Assembly: GCA_036898135.1 (NCBI GenBank)
Contig: JBAHVR010000242.1
Location: 45,001 to 109,000 of the forward strand
Length of the DNA: 64,000 nt
Source of the DNA: Oncomelania hupensis
Taxonomy: Eukaryota; Mollusca; Gastropoda; Littorinimorpha; Pomatiopsidae
Direction: 5' to 3'
Positions 51,900 to 64,000 of the stretch are shown in pieces (position 1 is the first letter of the stretch; every line of letters starts with the position of its first letter). The position numbers and the translations under genes were made by a program. The notes beneath the pieces were generated by a model. It saw only the letters and a program-made list of their open reading frames with translations. It was not told the DNA's origin and searched no databases.

Positions 51900-53780
51900 T
51901 TTAAAACGCCTTTGTATTGGTCCTCCCTGTCTTCCCTTCTGTCTAATTTTGTTTGTTAAACATTTCATTTTGTCTTTTATTTTTCTTCTTTCTCTCTTAT
52001 GTACATATATTATATGTTTCTTTACTTTATTCGACTATTACCTAATTGCTATAGGACAAAGGACACCTATCGGGCGCTTGTTAACAATCAAAACAAAGCA
52101 ATTTCTTTTTAAGCAAAGTGTGTGTGTGTGTGTATGTCCGTGCTTGCGTGCGCGTGTTTGTGCGTCATTCTTTCTGTCTAGATGTGTCTTTTTTAAAGAG
52201 AAAATACTATAGAAAAAAAAAGGAGGTGTGGGGGGACAGGATCTAAAAACATCCTTGGTGCCATCTTTCCAATTACTGTCACATGCAGTCGGTGGTTCCT
52301 TGACCTTTTTACTTAAATCCCCCTTCCTTCCGTTTTTTGTGCTGTGATGGCTGTTCTGTACTTGCTGACTTTGCCCTCACGCCAAAGGAAATTCGCCAGA
52401 CTTTAAAATAAAATAGAAAACTCTTTGACAGTATAAACAAAATCAAACAAGATGACAAAGTTAAAGAGAAAAATGCGCAATGCGAGTTTATAATTTTGAA
52501 ACTGAAGCAAATCTTGCTTTAGAAATGAAAATCATGCTAAATTAACTTTCCTTAACCATTAATGTTTTGTATTCCTCCAGTTCCACCATTTAATAATTCG
52601 TCTTCCCAAAGATCAGTCTTCGTCCAGTTCTACTATTTAATCACCCGTCTTCCAAAGGACCCGCCAGCTCATTCACTCACTCATTCACTTCCCAATGTCT
52701 ACCTCTACCAATTACGCTGCTAATAGATTGGATGAAAAAAGCCATTTATTTATATCTGTCCAATAAAATTATCTAGAGGACGTTAATAACCATTGGAAAT
52801 GTAACCGACCAAAGGTTGAGTTTAGCAAGAAATTCGGTAGAATATATGAGTCGTTAGGAAACCCACAGTTACTCTACAAAAATCAGCAGATTCTGTCATG
52901 TTAACGCATCGCTTAGATGCTGCTACCATTTTTTTTCTTTCTTTTCTTACATCGTTATAATTATGCTGCTCTTTAAAGAAACACGTTTAATGTGTATGTC
53001 AATTGACTCGACTGAAGTTTTGCGTTACCTACAAAGTGATTCAACGCCGCAGCTCTTTGAGTCTCTCTGGTGTTGGCGTTATTCGGTTATCCTGTTCAAC
53101 CCTCTAATTCTATTAAAGCAGCTTAATAAAGTATGTGTGCATTTGCGACTTGTGTCAGGGCACTTTAGCGTGTACACTTACCACTTTTGAAGGTGTAGTC
53201 TGTACATGTACACTTCATATTTCTTTTTTTTAATATATTATATTTATGGTAGTGCGTGTACTCAAAAACATCGTTTTGAAGTTTGTCACCCTCACAATTT
53301 TATACTTTCGTTGTTATTAATTCATCTGTCCATCGTTACTTTAAACTCAAGCTTTATCGAAAACTTTGGAAACCAGTACACTGTTTTACACAAACACATT
53401 ACTATTTGTGCAATCGATCCTGTTTTATGTATTGATTGACTGACTAATATATGAACTGATTGCTTGATGTATTGATCGATTAAAGTATTGTTGGTGTCGT
53501 TGCTACAAGAGTATGCTGAATATAGTGGATTTCTATTATCCATTAAACATGTCATTTTAGAGCCATTTTTAAAGTCTATTCTCGTCAATTGGAACCAATA
53601 CTTCCTATACCATAATAGCTTGTTTTGAGTATCCAGATCACAACCATCGACGACAGAGTATAGTTACAATTCCGTCCATATTTATTGATATTGTAATGCA
53701 TTTACTGAAATGACAAAAGTCTATTTGCAACGTACGGGAACAATACTTTTTAAAATAACGTCTTTTTTACGTCTCTTCAT
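51900..53780. other. No recognised gene
   Basis: Nearly 1.9 kb of mostly AT-rich, higher-complexity sequence. Small GT run at 52,118-52,132. Two similar blocks near 52,580 and 52,625 (CAGTTCCACCATTTAATAAT, TCGTCTTCC / CAGTTCTACTATTTAATCAC, CCGTCTTCC) are a 45-bp-spaced duplication. No coding domain is recognised. Confidence 0.5.
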
Positions 53781-55732
53781 CTAGGAAGACAACTTGATAC
53801 GGCCTGCGGCATCGTCGGCTTGCACAAATCGCAAGTACCGATACAGTTCGATAGCGTCGGTAAACTCACACTCAAGCTCCGCACCAACATCAAAGGTTCT
53901 GGTCCTAGTTAGTCAACAAAACATTGAGTATCAAAGATGGGTGGCTGCAAGGCCGTGCAATCTTCCTTCGGGCTGAAAGTGGATTGAAGTCCCGGTTGTC
54001 TGTTATACACTCCTGATACTCCGCTTGAATCAGGATCTGTCATGTTCGCGAGCAATGTGCAAATTAATGAAAGGTTGGGCTTGCCTCCAGCGCTCACTGA
54101 AACTCTGAACCAAGAACTGTTTTCTCTACTTCAACAGACACATTTGGCTTGCTTCAGATGATTTTCGATACTGATGATTTCAGGATATGTCGCTCCCATA
54201 CTTCAAACAGTCGGCGAGATGCCGCAAAAGTGAGGGGGAAAAACAAAAGTCAGGGTACAAGCATCGTTGTATGGAATATTATAAACAAACTCACACCTAC
54301 GTCCAGATATTTTTTTTTTGAAATCGTTAGCCAACTGGACTGGCTTTATGCTAGCGCATTTCCAGATCACAAAGCTGTTCAAGGCGCACACGAGGTAGCA
54401 GAGTTTGTGTTGGCCTTGGTCAATTGTCATCAACAGTCTCTAATACTGAGACTCAAAGCGTTGGACGCCGAAATCCTTCCTGCATGCCCAACGAAATATT
54501 TGCTAAAACAAAAGCGAAACCCAAGACTCACATTCTTTATAAGCTCTCGCACAGTGTAACTCCATATACTACTCGGACATGTGCATGTACTCTTTTTTTT
54601 TTTTACCCAACATTATATTGTATTTGACGTCTGATGAATACAGAAATGGCCGCCTTTACAACTTCTGTATAATATCTCTTATAGAAGCATCAATTAATCC
54701 GCTAGACCCGAAATGGTTTACCTTACAAATTGAAGTTCGGAGTACGGTGGACTTCCTTAAGCAGTGTTTGCCCATTTGACTACAGAGCCCATGTAAATGC
54801 ACATATTCCATAACAAATTGATATTTATTTCGGAGATCAATCAAAAGTGTCCATCCATAAAAAAGCATCAACGTTTTCATAGCAGAGAATTAAAGTTTAC
54901 ATAACAATACGATAGGCAACAAAACAACAACAAAAAATCACAATGTTAATGAACTTATTATCTAGTCTTCCCCCCCCCCTCCTTCTCCCCTCCCGTAATG
55001 GAGCCATTGGACACTTGTTTCTATGGAAACGAGTCCTGCAGGTATGTATGGATATATTATTTGTTTGTGAAACAACTCTGAAGAAACTGTAAAACTGCGC
55101 CTCTCAGAAGAGAACCACTCAAATTTGCAAGAAACGAAAATCGAAATTGTGCACCAGTTATAACCTAGGGCGAGGAAGGGGATGAAAGACAAGAGACAGC
55201 CAGAGTTCTCCAGATAGAGCGGGGTCCACAAGAGCGGTTGGTATATGGCCACAGCGAAAGGAGGAGGGGGTAAAGGTGACAAGGGAAGAAAGAATAGAGG
55301 GAAAGAGAGGACAGAAAAAATCCCCAAGAATCAGCAAGAAAGCAGAATTGCCCTCCGGCCAACACGCGGTGAAGATCAAAGGAACTCTATGGCATCTTGG
55401 TCCTCTGGTCCAGTAGCAGCTGCAGCTTCTTACACGTTTTCCGAGGGTGCTAGAAATTATTATGATTGTTCTCTTATTCGGCGAAATGGAAATTCTCTAA
55501 AATGTCTTTTTTACAAAACGCATGAAGCTTTATAATACCCTAGTTTTATTTCCTTTGAAAGCCGCTTTTTTTTATGCTTGGTCTTTTTATTTTTGTTGCT
55601 CTTCAAATTATATGTTATGATACATTTTTGGGGCATTCATTTAATTAATTTTGCTTTAGTTCCCTTAATTTTACTTTATTTTGTTTATAATTTAATATGT
55701 TGTGGGGAGTGGGTGGGGGGAGGGAAGGTAGC
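53781..55732. other. No recognised gene; one 136-codon open frame
   Basis: The open frame at 54,149-54,559 (plus) is the longest non-repeat frame without transposon motifs in this half of the window. It begins MLQMIFDTDDFRICRSHTSN and shows no recognisable domain. Its middle (TAGCGCATTTCCAGATCAC, AAGCTGTTCAAGGCGC) resembles a decayed SINE Z 3' end, which argues against a conserved gene. The rest is unassigned; (T)n and C-rich runs occur near 54,590 and 54,972. Confidence 0.4.
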
Positions 55733-55965
55733 TGAGGGCCTGGTAGCACAGTGGATAGTGAGCTGGTTTCCTATGCCGAAGGTCACGGGTTCGAACCCCG
55801 CATGGACGAACGTACGCGACTTAGGTACGATACTTTTCATGACATTGAGGGTTTTCTTCGGGTACTTCGGTTTCCTTTCACTCTTCAATGATTGTATCGG
55901 ACGCAGTCAATCTAAATTTCGAAAAATAAAAGTGAATTTCTCTTCCGCCTTCTTTAATAGTGGTC
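55733..55965 (+). mobile_element. tRNA-derived SINE S1, head and centre
   Basis: Head CTGGTAGCACAGTGGATAGT (A box) and CACGGGTTCGAACCCCG (B box) with a good T stem-loop. Next come GACGAACGTACGCGACTTAG and the central box GAGGGTTTTCTTCGGGTACT, TCGGTTTCCTTTCACTC. The same head and box occur on the minus strand at 58,330-58,826. The conserved central box resembles the shared central domains of metazoan SINE superfamilies (inference). The usual ATT-tailed 3' part is missing. Confidence 0.8.
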
Positions 55966-56064
55966 GCTTTTAGATCGCCGCTCTTTGAGTTCCGTTGAGA
56001 AACGAACTCGTGATAGCATCCTATGTTATCATTAATAATATATTATATGTTGTCTAATATTACG

Positions 56065-56308
56065 GACGTTATTAGACGTTCATTGCAATAAATAAATAAA
56101 TAAATAAAATCTTCTTCTGTTTCTTCTTCTTGTTAGAATGAGATGGCTTTTGGATATTGGAATCCTTGAGTCCCACTCCGAAAAGCATAACAAATAAACT
56201 TCAAATGTACCAAAGAAATGCCTGCAAACCTTATAAATGTACAAAACCTTATGCAAGCCTTTCTAAATCTCATACATCTTAACCCAGTTTAGGAGTTGGT
56301 GTATTTTG

Positions 56309-56381
<73 letters not shown>

Positions 56382-56631
56382 TATTTTAGTTACTTTCTAA
56401 AATTTATCTGTTTATTTATCTTTTTTTTCCCATGAATGTGTTTATTTATTTACTTATTTTGTGCCTTTTTTGGCGAAGGCGTGGTTTAATGTACTTTTTT
56501 TAACATCCGTTTTCTCTCCTCACACGCAACCTTATAGTTAGCGGTTTTATTCTTGATTTGTGTCTCCATGTACGCGCGTCTCGGGCGACGTGGTTTCGAA
56601 TCCTGACTTCAGCAAACTATTTTGTGATTGC
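56065..56631. repeat. (AAAT)n and (ATT)n tracts, unassigned flanks
   Basis: Short (AAAT)n at 56,088-56,108 and a long (ATT)n at 56,311-56,382. The rest shows no family I recognise. Confidence 0.75.
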
Positions 56632-56697
56632 TGAATTGTAGTGGCCAGCGCTTTGAGAAGCTCTCTGAGCTTATAAGTGCGCTATATAAGAGTAATC
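56632..56697 (+). mobile_element. SINE Z 3' tip
   Basis: TAGTGGCCAGCGCTTTGAGA, AGCTCTCTGAGCTTATAAGT, GCGCTATATAAGAGTAATCT, followed by a short (CTTT)n. A clear terminal fragment of Z with its TATATAA end. Confidence 0.75.
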
Positions 56698-57892
56698 TCT
56701 TTCTTTCTTTCTTTCCATGATCCACTGACATTGGCACCAGTGAACCAGGCTGTAGTGGTTGTCGTGAGCGAGGGCCAGCTAAAGGTCTTTGTGTACGGAG
56801 GATAATGTGCTTGTATATCCCACTCACCGGCTTCATTCACATCTCAGACGTGGTCTGCCAGCTAGGCTGTTTCTGTTCTGCCAAGGTGTTGTTTTTTTCT
56901 TCCCCTAGCTAAGAGAGAAAAAGGAAATAGAAGAAGAAGAAAGAAGAACGAGAAGAAGAAGAAGAAAGAAGGATGAGAAGAAGAAGAGAGAGAAAGGAGA
57001 AAACACACGTGTATTGACATTCACTGTTTTCCATGTTAATAACGCTTTGACAATTTTACTTTGAAACTCCCATCTTGTAACACTACCGAAGCCAATATAT
57101 AGAGCAATTTTGGCGCCATTTGCCCGCCTTAAGGCTATCATTTAAGATCTTTTGCTGTTATTTGTTGGCATTTGATGTTCAGTTTTATGCTACGCCATCA
57201 CCTGATTTCCACAATTCCAGCTAGGTGTGTGAGTTCTAGAAATATATTTGAAGTTCTTGCTATCTTGTGTTCATTTTCAGTTTCTGTTACTTTTCGTGCC
57301 CGTGTTATATAGAAAATGCAACTAAAAAGTGTGGGTTTTTTAAAACCAGTTTTACATTTGTCGTGCCTATGATCTTCCCCCCCCCCCCCCCCAAATCTAT
57401 GGTTTAAAAAAAGACGCGAAATGCCATAGATACACTATATGCCTAATAATGTCGTAAAATAGTGTTTATATATGTGGATGATAGGTATGTATGATGTACA
57501 TCGATTGATAATTAACCTTCAGACGCGATCTGAGCTGCGCTTGCCAAACCAAGGGAAGAAAGTGCACAGTGCTGATTTCAAGCAAGATGTAATGAACGTC
57601 TAGCTGGTAAAAGAAAATAAGCTTTGATCTCTGTGTATCAAAGGGAAAAGGGAGTGTCGTAAACAATATTTTTGCATTTACACACTTTCTGTGAAGTCGG
57701 TTTATATGCGCATAAGAATGTATTCTATAAGTTTTCGAAATTCTTCAAGCGAGACAACTGGTGTCCAACACTTCTTGCCTCCCTTATTCGGAGAGTGTTG
57801 TAAGTGTGATGAATAGATTAATTTTGACTACTCCTATTTTTTTCTTTCTAACTTCTCCTGGATAACAGCAATGATGATAATGGTGATGATGG
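56698..57892. other. No recognised gene
   Basis: Unassigned. GAA-rich purine tract at 56,927-57,000, C18 run near 57,378-57,394. No coding domain is recognised. Confidence 0.5.
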
Positions 57893-58826
<934 letters not shown>

Positions 58827-58886
58827 GTCCATTTTACACTACATAACACGTATACATTGATATAATATGTACATCTAAAAAAAAAA

Positions 58887-58925
<39 letters not shown>

Positions 58926-59277
58926 TGTATTATTAGAGACTTGCACATCTAGAACAGACAATAAAATAATAGGCCTCTACGTAGTTGGTTACGTGTTAGA
59001 CTCTTAACGCAGTTCTGTAAAGACATCAAAACAGCTCATTTTATTTTATTTTCTTGTTTGTTTTTATTTTAGCTTGGGTTATTTTTAATTCTGTCCTCTT
59101 ATGCTATTTTTTTCTAATTTTTTGTGGGGTGGGGTTGGGATGGGGTACATAATATTATCTTCTTGTATAGTTTTGACATCTTCCCAAATCCTTCAGCTTT
59201 GTTCCACCATCCCTTTTTCTTTTTCACTTAAACCCTTACTCCCAATTTGTTCATCGCCCGTTTCTTTATTATCTTTC
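58827..59277. other. Unassigned, with (AC)n
   Basis: (AC)n at 58,889-58,921. No gene is recognised in the remaining sequence. Confidence 0.6.
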
Positions 59278-59320
59278 AATGATGATGATGATGATGATGA
59301 TAATGATGATGATGATACCT
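59278..59320. repeat. (GAT)n microsatellite
   Basis: Short GAT tract with two AAT interruptions. Confidence 0.92.
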
Positions 59321-60040
59321 ATCTGAGGAAAAATGTCTATGATTGAATGAATAAATAAATAATAAACTATGTGAGTTTGGGTGAAGTTATTTTCTCTCAT
59401 TTCATTCCTTAATTTTCTCGTTCCTTCCTCTTTCTTAATTTCGTATCCTTTCATCTTTCGTTTGTTTGTTCGTTATATTTTTGTAGTTAAACCAAAACGT
59501 GATTGCTGGTTGGTTGTGCTCAGACGAAGTGTAATGATCAAGTTCGCTTTAATGCGCGAGTTACGTTTCTACAGATGGTGTTAAATATGATTCGCATAAC
59601 ATATTTACCTGCGCTAGATGAGCGAGTTAGCTTTCCGTATCTTTTTTTCCCCTGTCGCTATCAGCCCGAGGGTGACTGGAAATATCGGCGAACGGGCATA
59701 TATGCTGGTCGAAACCGCCTTTGATGTCCGTTTGCTTTTTAACGGTCAAATATGAAATGAAAACGCTGCTGTTGGCGAAGAAGAAAAGAATATCTATCGA
59801 ATTTCAAATAATGGGATATTTTCAGGACTCTCCTTTGCACCAAAGAAGGTTGCCTGCTGTAATTAGTTGAACAACAAATAATGATAGATGGTAACAACGT
59901 GGTTACAGTGGAATTGCATGTTCACTCACTGGGACTCGTTCTTTGCTGTAGGTTCAAATCTCGGCTACGAACGATTAATTAAAGGCTATTAATTGCTCAG
60001 TCTTCTTTGTACTAACGAAGTTTGTTATATCATGAATACT
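59321..60040. other. No recognised gene
   Basis: About 700 bp of unassigned sequence without a recognisable repeat family or domain. Confidence 0.5.
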
Positions 60041-60067
60041 AAACTACACACACACATACACACACGC

Positions 60068-60131
<64 letters not shown>
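60041..60131. repeat. (CA)n-(CT)n-(CA)n compound microsatellite
   Basis: CA repeats, then CT (60,073-60,099), then CA (60,100-60,131). The minus-strand open frame is repeat-encoded. Confidence 0.95.
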
Positions 60132-60132
<1 letters not shown>

Positions 60133-60570
60133 GTTGCTTTATTTTCTCCTTTGTTTTTAACTTTAGCGTCGACCAATTCACTTTCACTTTCTCCTCCTAC
60201 CCTAGTCATCTTGACACACACCCTCGTCCACTGCCTTTCTTTCCATTACTCTTACCCTACCCCTTCTTCTCTTCTTCACCTACGTCCATTCTCACTCCAG
60301 CTTTTTAGCCCGTACACCATACCCTTGATTGCATTGTTCAAACAGGTAGCGCTCTATCGGCTTAGAGTCCTGCTGAAGGCGCTGCCCGTGAACAGTTTAA
60401 CGACGGGTTTACGGAACGAATATAGGTAACTTAGAGGCGTAAGTTTTACTATTGGTTCCTAACACTCAATCATAAAACTGGCCCCGGGAGCGAATAGAAC
60501 GTCGCTGTTGTACTATCAATTGATTTTTCGACCTTCATTTTCGTTGTTCTACCTGTCTCCCACCCAAACA
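60132..60570. other. Unassigned, weak SINE Z trace
   Basis: GTAGCGCTCTATCGGCTTAG..TGCTGAAGGCGCTGCCCG near 60,345-60,390 may be a decayed reversed Z end; too diverged to call. No gene. Confidence 0.4.
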
Positions 60571-61126
60571 CAGTATAAATAGTATCCCCACTTTCTGGAA
60601 ATTTTGTGCTTTAAATTCCCACTGTCGCTGTCTTTCTCATTTGCTCTTTCTCATTCCTGCTCTTTTCTATCAATCTGCTATACTATCGTCTTCTTCGCTA
60701 GACCAGTCTCCTACCTTTTTTCTTGAAAACTCTTCCGGGACAAGACTCCTTGTTTGTGTATGAGGTCTTTTGGATCAGCTTGGGAATATTGGACGCTTTC
60801 TGCCAGGTAGTCACTAGGGCTTCCTATGATGTTATTATTTAGCAATGTAGGCATTTTATATGTATGTGTTTTGTTGATAATTTATAATGATGTTTGTATT
60901 CTGTTTTGTTTTTGTAAACGGGGGTTCGATAAGATGGGGTGAAGCTTCAGCCGTCGCCTGCGTGGGATGTCTTTATTGTAAAGTGACTGGCTGGTGGAGA
61001 GCTTTCGGTTTTACCACTAGAGTTGTTTCAGCAGATCTTTTATGCGGATCGGGGGTTGTCCGGTCCTGATTTGGCTCGGAAGAGTCCGCTGGACCTAAAG
61101 CAATAATAATGTAATGTAATGTAATG
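60571..61126 (+). mobile_element. Family X copy with pentamer tail
   Basis: Starts AGTATAAATAGTATCCCCAC (about 30 bp short of the full 5' end) and ends CTGGACCTAAAGCAATAATA followed by (ATGTA)n to 61,126. It is the best plus-strand reference for the X 3' end. GGTTCGATAAG near 60,924 is the only B-box-like string and lacks a partner A box. Confidence 0.85.
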
Positions 61127-61379
61127 AGCAAGGTGCTTAACGCAGTAAAGATTTCGTATTCGTGTATTTTGTATTTCTCCCTCACTTACCCTACCCATTG
61201 CTTCAACGTACGGTCACAAAGTATACTCTACGTACTCCCAACTTCCTCCCACATACCTTGCGCTTGTCCTCTATTGCAAGAAACTGTAGGCGAGCTCGAT
61301 GCGGCTTTGAGGTTTGCTTCCTCCCTATTCAGAAGTGAACTGACTAAGGAGTTGGAATTGGGTCTGGTGAGTGAGCTCA
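61127..61379. other. No recognised gene
   Basis: Target sequence between X and the RTE fragment; unassigned. Confidence 0.5.
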
Positions 61380-61757
61380 CGAAGTCCAACAGACCGTCTC
61401 GACGAAGTCCGACAGACCATGGACGAAGTCCGACAGACCATCACACAAGCCATTGGACAACACGATGACCTGCTCACAGTGGTGAAAACACGGAAACTCC
61501 GATGGTATGGCCACGTCACCGGATCATCAGATCTTGCAAAGACTATCCTGCAAGGCACAGTGCAAGGAGATAGAAGAAGAAGAGGGAGACCGAAAAAGAG
61601 GTGGGATGACAACATTCGAGAATGGACTGGTTTGACACTGAGTGAAACAATCAGGGTTGCTGAGGACAGGGAAAGATGGAGTACGCTGGTTAAACGATCA
61701 TCTGTGGTGCCCCTACGACCTCCGAGTTATGGGATAGGAAAGGATAGGATAGGATAG
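61380..61757 (+). mobile_element. RTE 3' fragment with triplicated 5' edge
   Basis: The 5' edge repeats ACGAAGTCCGACAGACC three times (61,378-61,440, diverged first copy) before continuing CATCACACAAGCCATTGGAC and on to ATGGGATAGGAAAGGATAGG. In the full RTE (43,469) this string occurs once. Flanking near-identical 11-bp repeats GAGTGAGCTCA (61,369-61,379) and GAGTGGGCTCA (61,758-61,768) are the TSD. Confidence 0.88.
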
Positions 61758-61768
61758 GAGTGGGCTCA

Positions 61769-62023
61769 GCTACGCTGGCATCATTCCCACACCGTCTGTC
61801 GAGCTGTTAAGGCAATTCCTTTTAGCCATCGGTCTCTGGTTGGGGTGGCAAAGGCCCCTGTGGTCCATTTTGAAACTGTTGATTCCATTATAATTGAATT
61901 AGGCACAGGGGAGAGAGGGAGGGAGAGAGAGAGAGAGTCCCTCTCCTTACAGACCAGCTTAATATTTCATGAGATCTTGACGGAGGAGGCAAAGTGGAGG
62001 AAACTAGACAGAGTTCATCTAGG
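61769..62023. other. No recognised gene
   Basis: Unassigned, with a short GA run at 61,918-61,940. Confidence 0.5.
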
Positions 62024-62752
62024 ACAGTGATGGAGAAAGTTTTTAAGCTAGGGGTATTTATACCCTCAACCAAAACATGTGGGGGTTTTCATACCCTCAT
62101 TGCAAACATAAGGTGTTTTTTTATACCCCCTTTCAGTTTTTTTGGGGGGTACACCAACATACGTAATAAACACTTTGCGTGGAAAGTCTTTTCATCAGTT
62201 TGAGTTTCTTCAGCCGGGCCCGGTTGCGGCTCACCTTTTTATTGTCTTACCGAGCACTCAAAGCCAAAGGCTGACAAAAAAGTTTGTTTTTCTTTTCCTT
62301 CATCTTGTTTTAATTTTTTTTAGCAATTAGTTTTGTCTGCTTTATTTTTCATTTTCTTCGGCTTCCCCTCAGATCGCTGCTTGTCGGCCATGTTTAATGT
62401 TGGGTTGTTGTCAGTTTTATGTAGCCAATCAAAAGCGTCGAGAAAAAATAGTGAATATTATCGTGCATATGATTGGCTGTTTCTCGGAAGCAACAGAATG
62501 AATAGGAGGGGGATAGAGGGTGGTAGGCGGTCGCGCAGGACGCACAGGCACACGATCCAAATCGAGCGAAAGCTGTACGCACGACCGAAATAGTTGTACC
62601 TGATGATACCTCCCAGCAACTTAGCTTTACGTTTTCATACCCCTTTGGCACTGACTTTGTGCGTGTTTATACCCTTTCATTACATTTTCGTTACGTGATT
62701 TCCCAACTCCGTACGTGAAACACGTACGATTGTACGTGATCTCCATCACTGT
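62024..62752. mobile_element. MITE-like element, 13-bp TIRs, 729 bp
   Basis: Perfect 13-bp inverted ends ACAGTGATGGAGA (62,024-62,036) and TCTCCATCACTGT (62,740-62,752), with TAGG on both outer sides (62,020-62,023 and 62,753-62,756). The terminal CAGTGATGG resembles hAT-type ends, but a 4-bp TSD does not fit hAT, so the superfamily stays open. Both ends carry several TATACCCT/CATACCCT motifs in the same and inverted senses. No transposase frame. Confidence 0.65.
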
Positions 62753-62756
62753 TAGG

Positions 62757-63177
62757 AGATGTAAGCCTATATTGGTGGAGAGTGAGAGAAAGAAACTGTA
62801 GAGGATGGAGGGAAAGGAGATGTAGGGGTGGAAAAGAGAGGGGGTAGGAGGATTTTAAGGGTGATGTGTTAGGGGTATGGATGGGGTTGGAGGACAGCTG
62901 GTCCGTTTAGGTCAAGAAGACGAGTGCACTAACGTCAACACACATAACACTTCGAAGCTGAGGCCAGACGAGGCTTCCGTTCACCTCTGCACTTGTCAGA
63001 ATGAGTTTCCCGGCGAGTCTCAGCTACGCTACGTCCTAGGATTAACACAAACCTGCTCAGTAAATATTCGTTATCGCCACTAAAATGAGTGTCGGAAAAG
63101 AGAATTAGTCCTCTTTGGAACCTGCAGAACGTTCACACCTCTGAACACCCCCTCACCCCACCCCCATCTCCCACCCA

Positions 63178-63180
<3 letters not shown>
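62757..63180. other. No recognised gene
   Basis: Purine-rich to about 62,870, then unassigned sequence. Confidence 0.5.

Positions 63181-63251
<71 letters not shown>
63181..63251. repeat. (CT)n microsatellite
   Basis: CT tract of about 70 bp with one interruption. Confidence 0.96.
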
Positions 63252-63253
<2 letters not shown>

Positions 63254-63846
63254 CATGGCCTTTTGGCGGTGGTCATGGTCTGAAGCTTCCATTACTTTTA
63301 CATGTAGACGTACAGGACAAACAACAGTACTAAATATCTTGTTGACATAATTACCATATCCACCATCATCATTATGGTCACCATCATCACCAGCAGCAAC
63401 AGCAAAAGCAAGAAGCAAATACAACAACTCAAAATAACTGCGGAGCAAGTGCAGGAATCAAAATGAAGGAGACACAGAAAGGTGTTGTTGATAAGTTGGA
63501 AAGTTTGTGTGTGGGTGGTGGTGGGGGGGGGTGGGGTGGGGAGTAATTTAAAAAATAACAAATGAATATTTCTTTGAACTGCACAATGAATGCAGTTACA
63601 AAAGGTTTCATTCTGTTTGTAGTTTAACGGCAAAAGAAATAAAGAAAGAAAACAACGCCGCAAGAATATTGCATTGACAACACAAAAAAAGCAATGTCGG
63701 ATTTTTTTGTCTAGGGGAAAAAAAAGTATTATTTCTCTTTTTATTTTATTCTCCCACAGAATATGTTATGTATGATTTAACATTTTCCCCATATGTTCCT
63801 CAGAAAAAGTGTTATGTATGGTTTCTAATTTTAAAACATGCCTTCC
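63252..63846. other. No recognised gene
   Basis: Degenerate CATCA/CAGCA region near 63,360-63,410 and a G-rich run near 63,518-63,541. No coding domain. Confidence 0.5.
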
Positions 63847-64000
63847 TATACTATCCTATCCCGTAACTCGAAGGTCGTTGGGGCACCACAGATAATCGTT
63901 TAACCAGCGTGCTCCATCTTACTCTGTCCTCAGCAACCCTCATGGCTTCACTCAATGTCAAGCCAGTCCATTCTCGAGTGTTGTCCTCCCATCTCTTTTT
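63847..64000 (-). mobile_element. RTE 3' fragment, cut by window end
   Basis: On the minus strand it ends TCGAGTTACGGGATAGGATA; the visible part covers the RTE C-terminal region (to AAAAAGAGATGGGAGG) and continues beyond the window. Its 5' limit is unknown. Confidence 0.88.

Noticed and set aside
54149..54559. 136-codon open frame as a host exon
   Set aside because: No domain is recognised and part of it resembles a decayed SINE Z end; without transcript or homology evidence it cannot be supported.

Overview
The window looks like intergenic or intronic DNA from a large, repeat-rich invertebrate nuclear genome, most likely a mollusc and possibly a gastropod. That attribution is an inference from the repeat content: RTE and L2/CR1-like LINEs, tRNA- and 5S-derived SINEs whose 3' ends read GCGCTATATAA followed by (ATT)n, and very abundant long microsatellites. 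I recognise no host protein-coding gene, no functional tRNA or rRNA gene, no CRISPR array and no prokaryotic feature. Nearly all long open frames are microsatellite or minisatellite translations, or decayed reverse transcriptases.

Layout. 0-12 kb: SINE pieces, three 3' fragments of an L2-like LINE on the minus strand, long GA/GAT/AAT tracts, a 42-bp minisatellite, and a LINE C-terminus broken by an RTE tail. 12.2-16.7 kb: one decayed, almost complete L2-like LINE carrying five later insertions (a 41-bp retroposon end, two RTE fragments, a solo LTR and a 575-bp retroposon). Four of the five have clear target-site duplications (TSDs). 16.7-24.6 kb: an LTR-like remnant, a 30-bp minisatellite, two small inverted-repeat elements, a 5S-related SINE, the best L2-like reverse transcriptase (22.35-24.14 kb) and the 57-bp minisatellite it inserted into. 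24.6-34.8 kb: SINEs, a long GATA tract, a 27-bp minisatellite, another nested L2-like LINE with a 110-bp TTATC tail, and chimeric tRNA/5S SINEs.

34,867-38,656 is the most striking object. It is a 3.79-kb foldback element with roughly 1-kb inverted arms. The arms are built from a 19-bp unit that is itself palindromic. The element has perfect ends (TATGGGGCGCC...) and a 5-bp duplication CTCAG inside the head of a tRNA-derived SINE. 39.7-45.2 kb: a full-length but broken RTE LINE (40,467-43,815) lies between two inverted blocks of an unknown element, followed by an RTE fragment flanked by a 75-bp target duplication. 45-64 kb: SINEs, a LINE with a 5' inversion (48.1-49.8 kb), microsatellites, the fifth copy of the 585-bp retroposon, and a 729-bp inverted-repeat element.

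The elements are related by how they move. Three retroposon families end in different pentanucleotide tails: RTE in (GGATA)n, L2-like in (TTATC)n and the unknown 585-bp family, here called X, in (TGTAA)n. SINE family names used below (S1, Z, T, 5S-tRNA) and the family names X and W are local labels, not database names. Coordinates of decayed repeats are good to about 5-20 bases; those with stated TSDs are exact.
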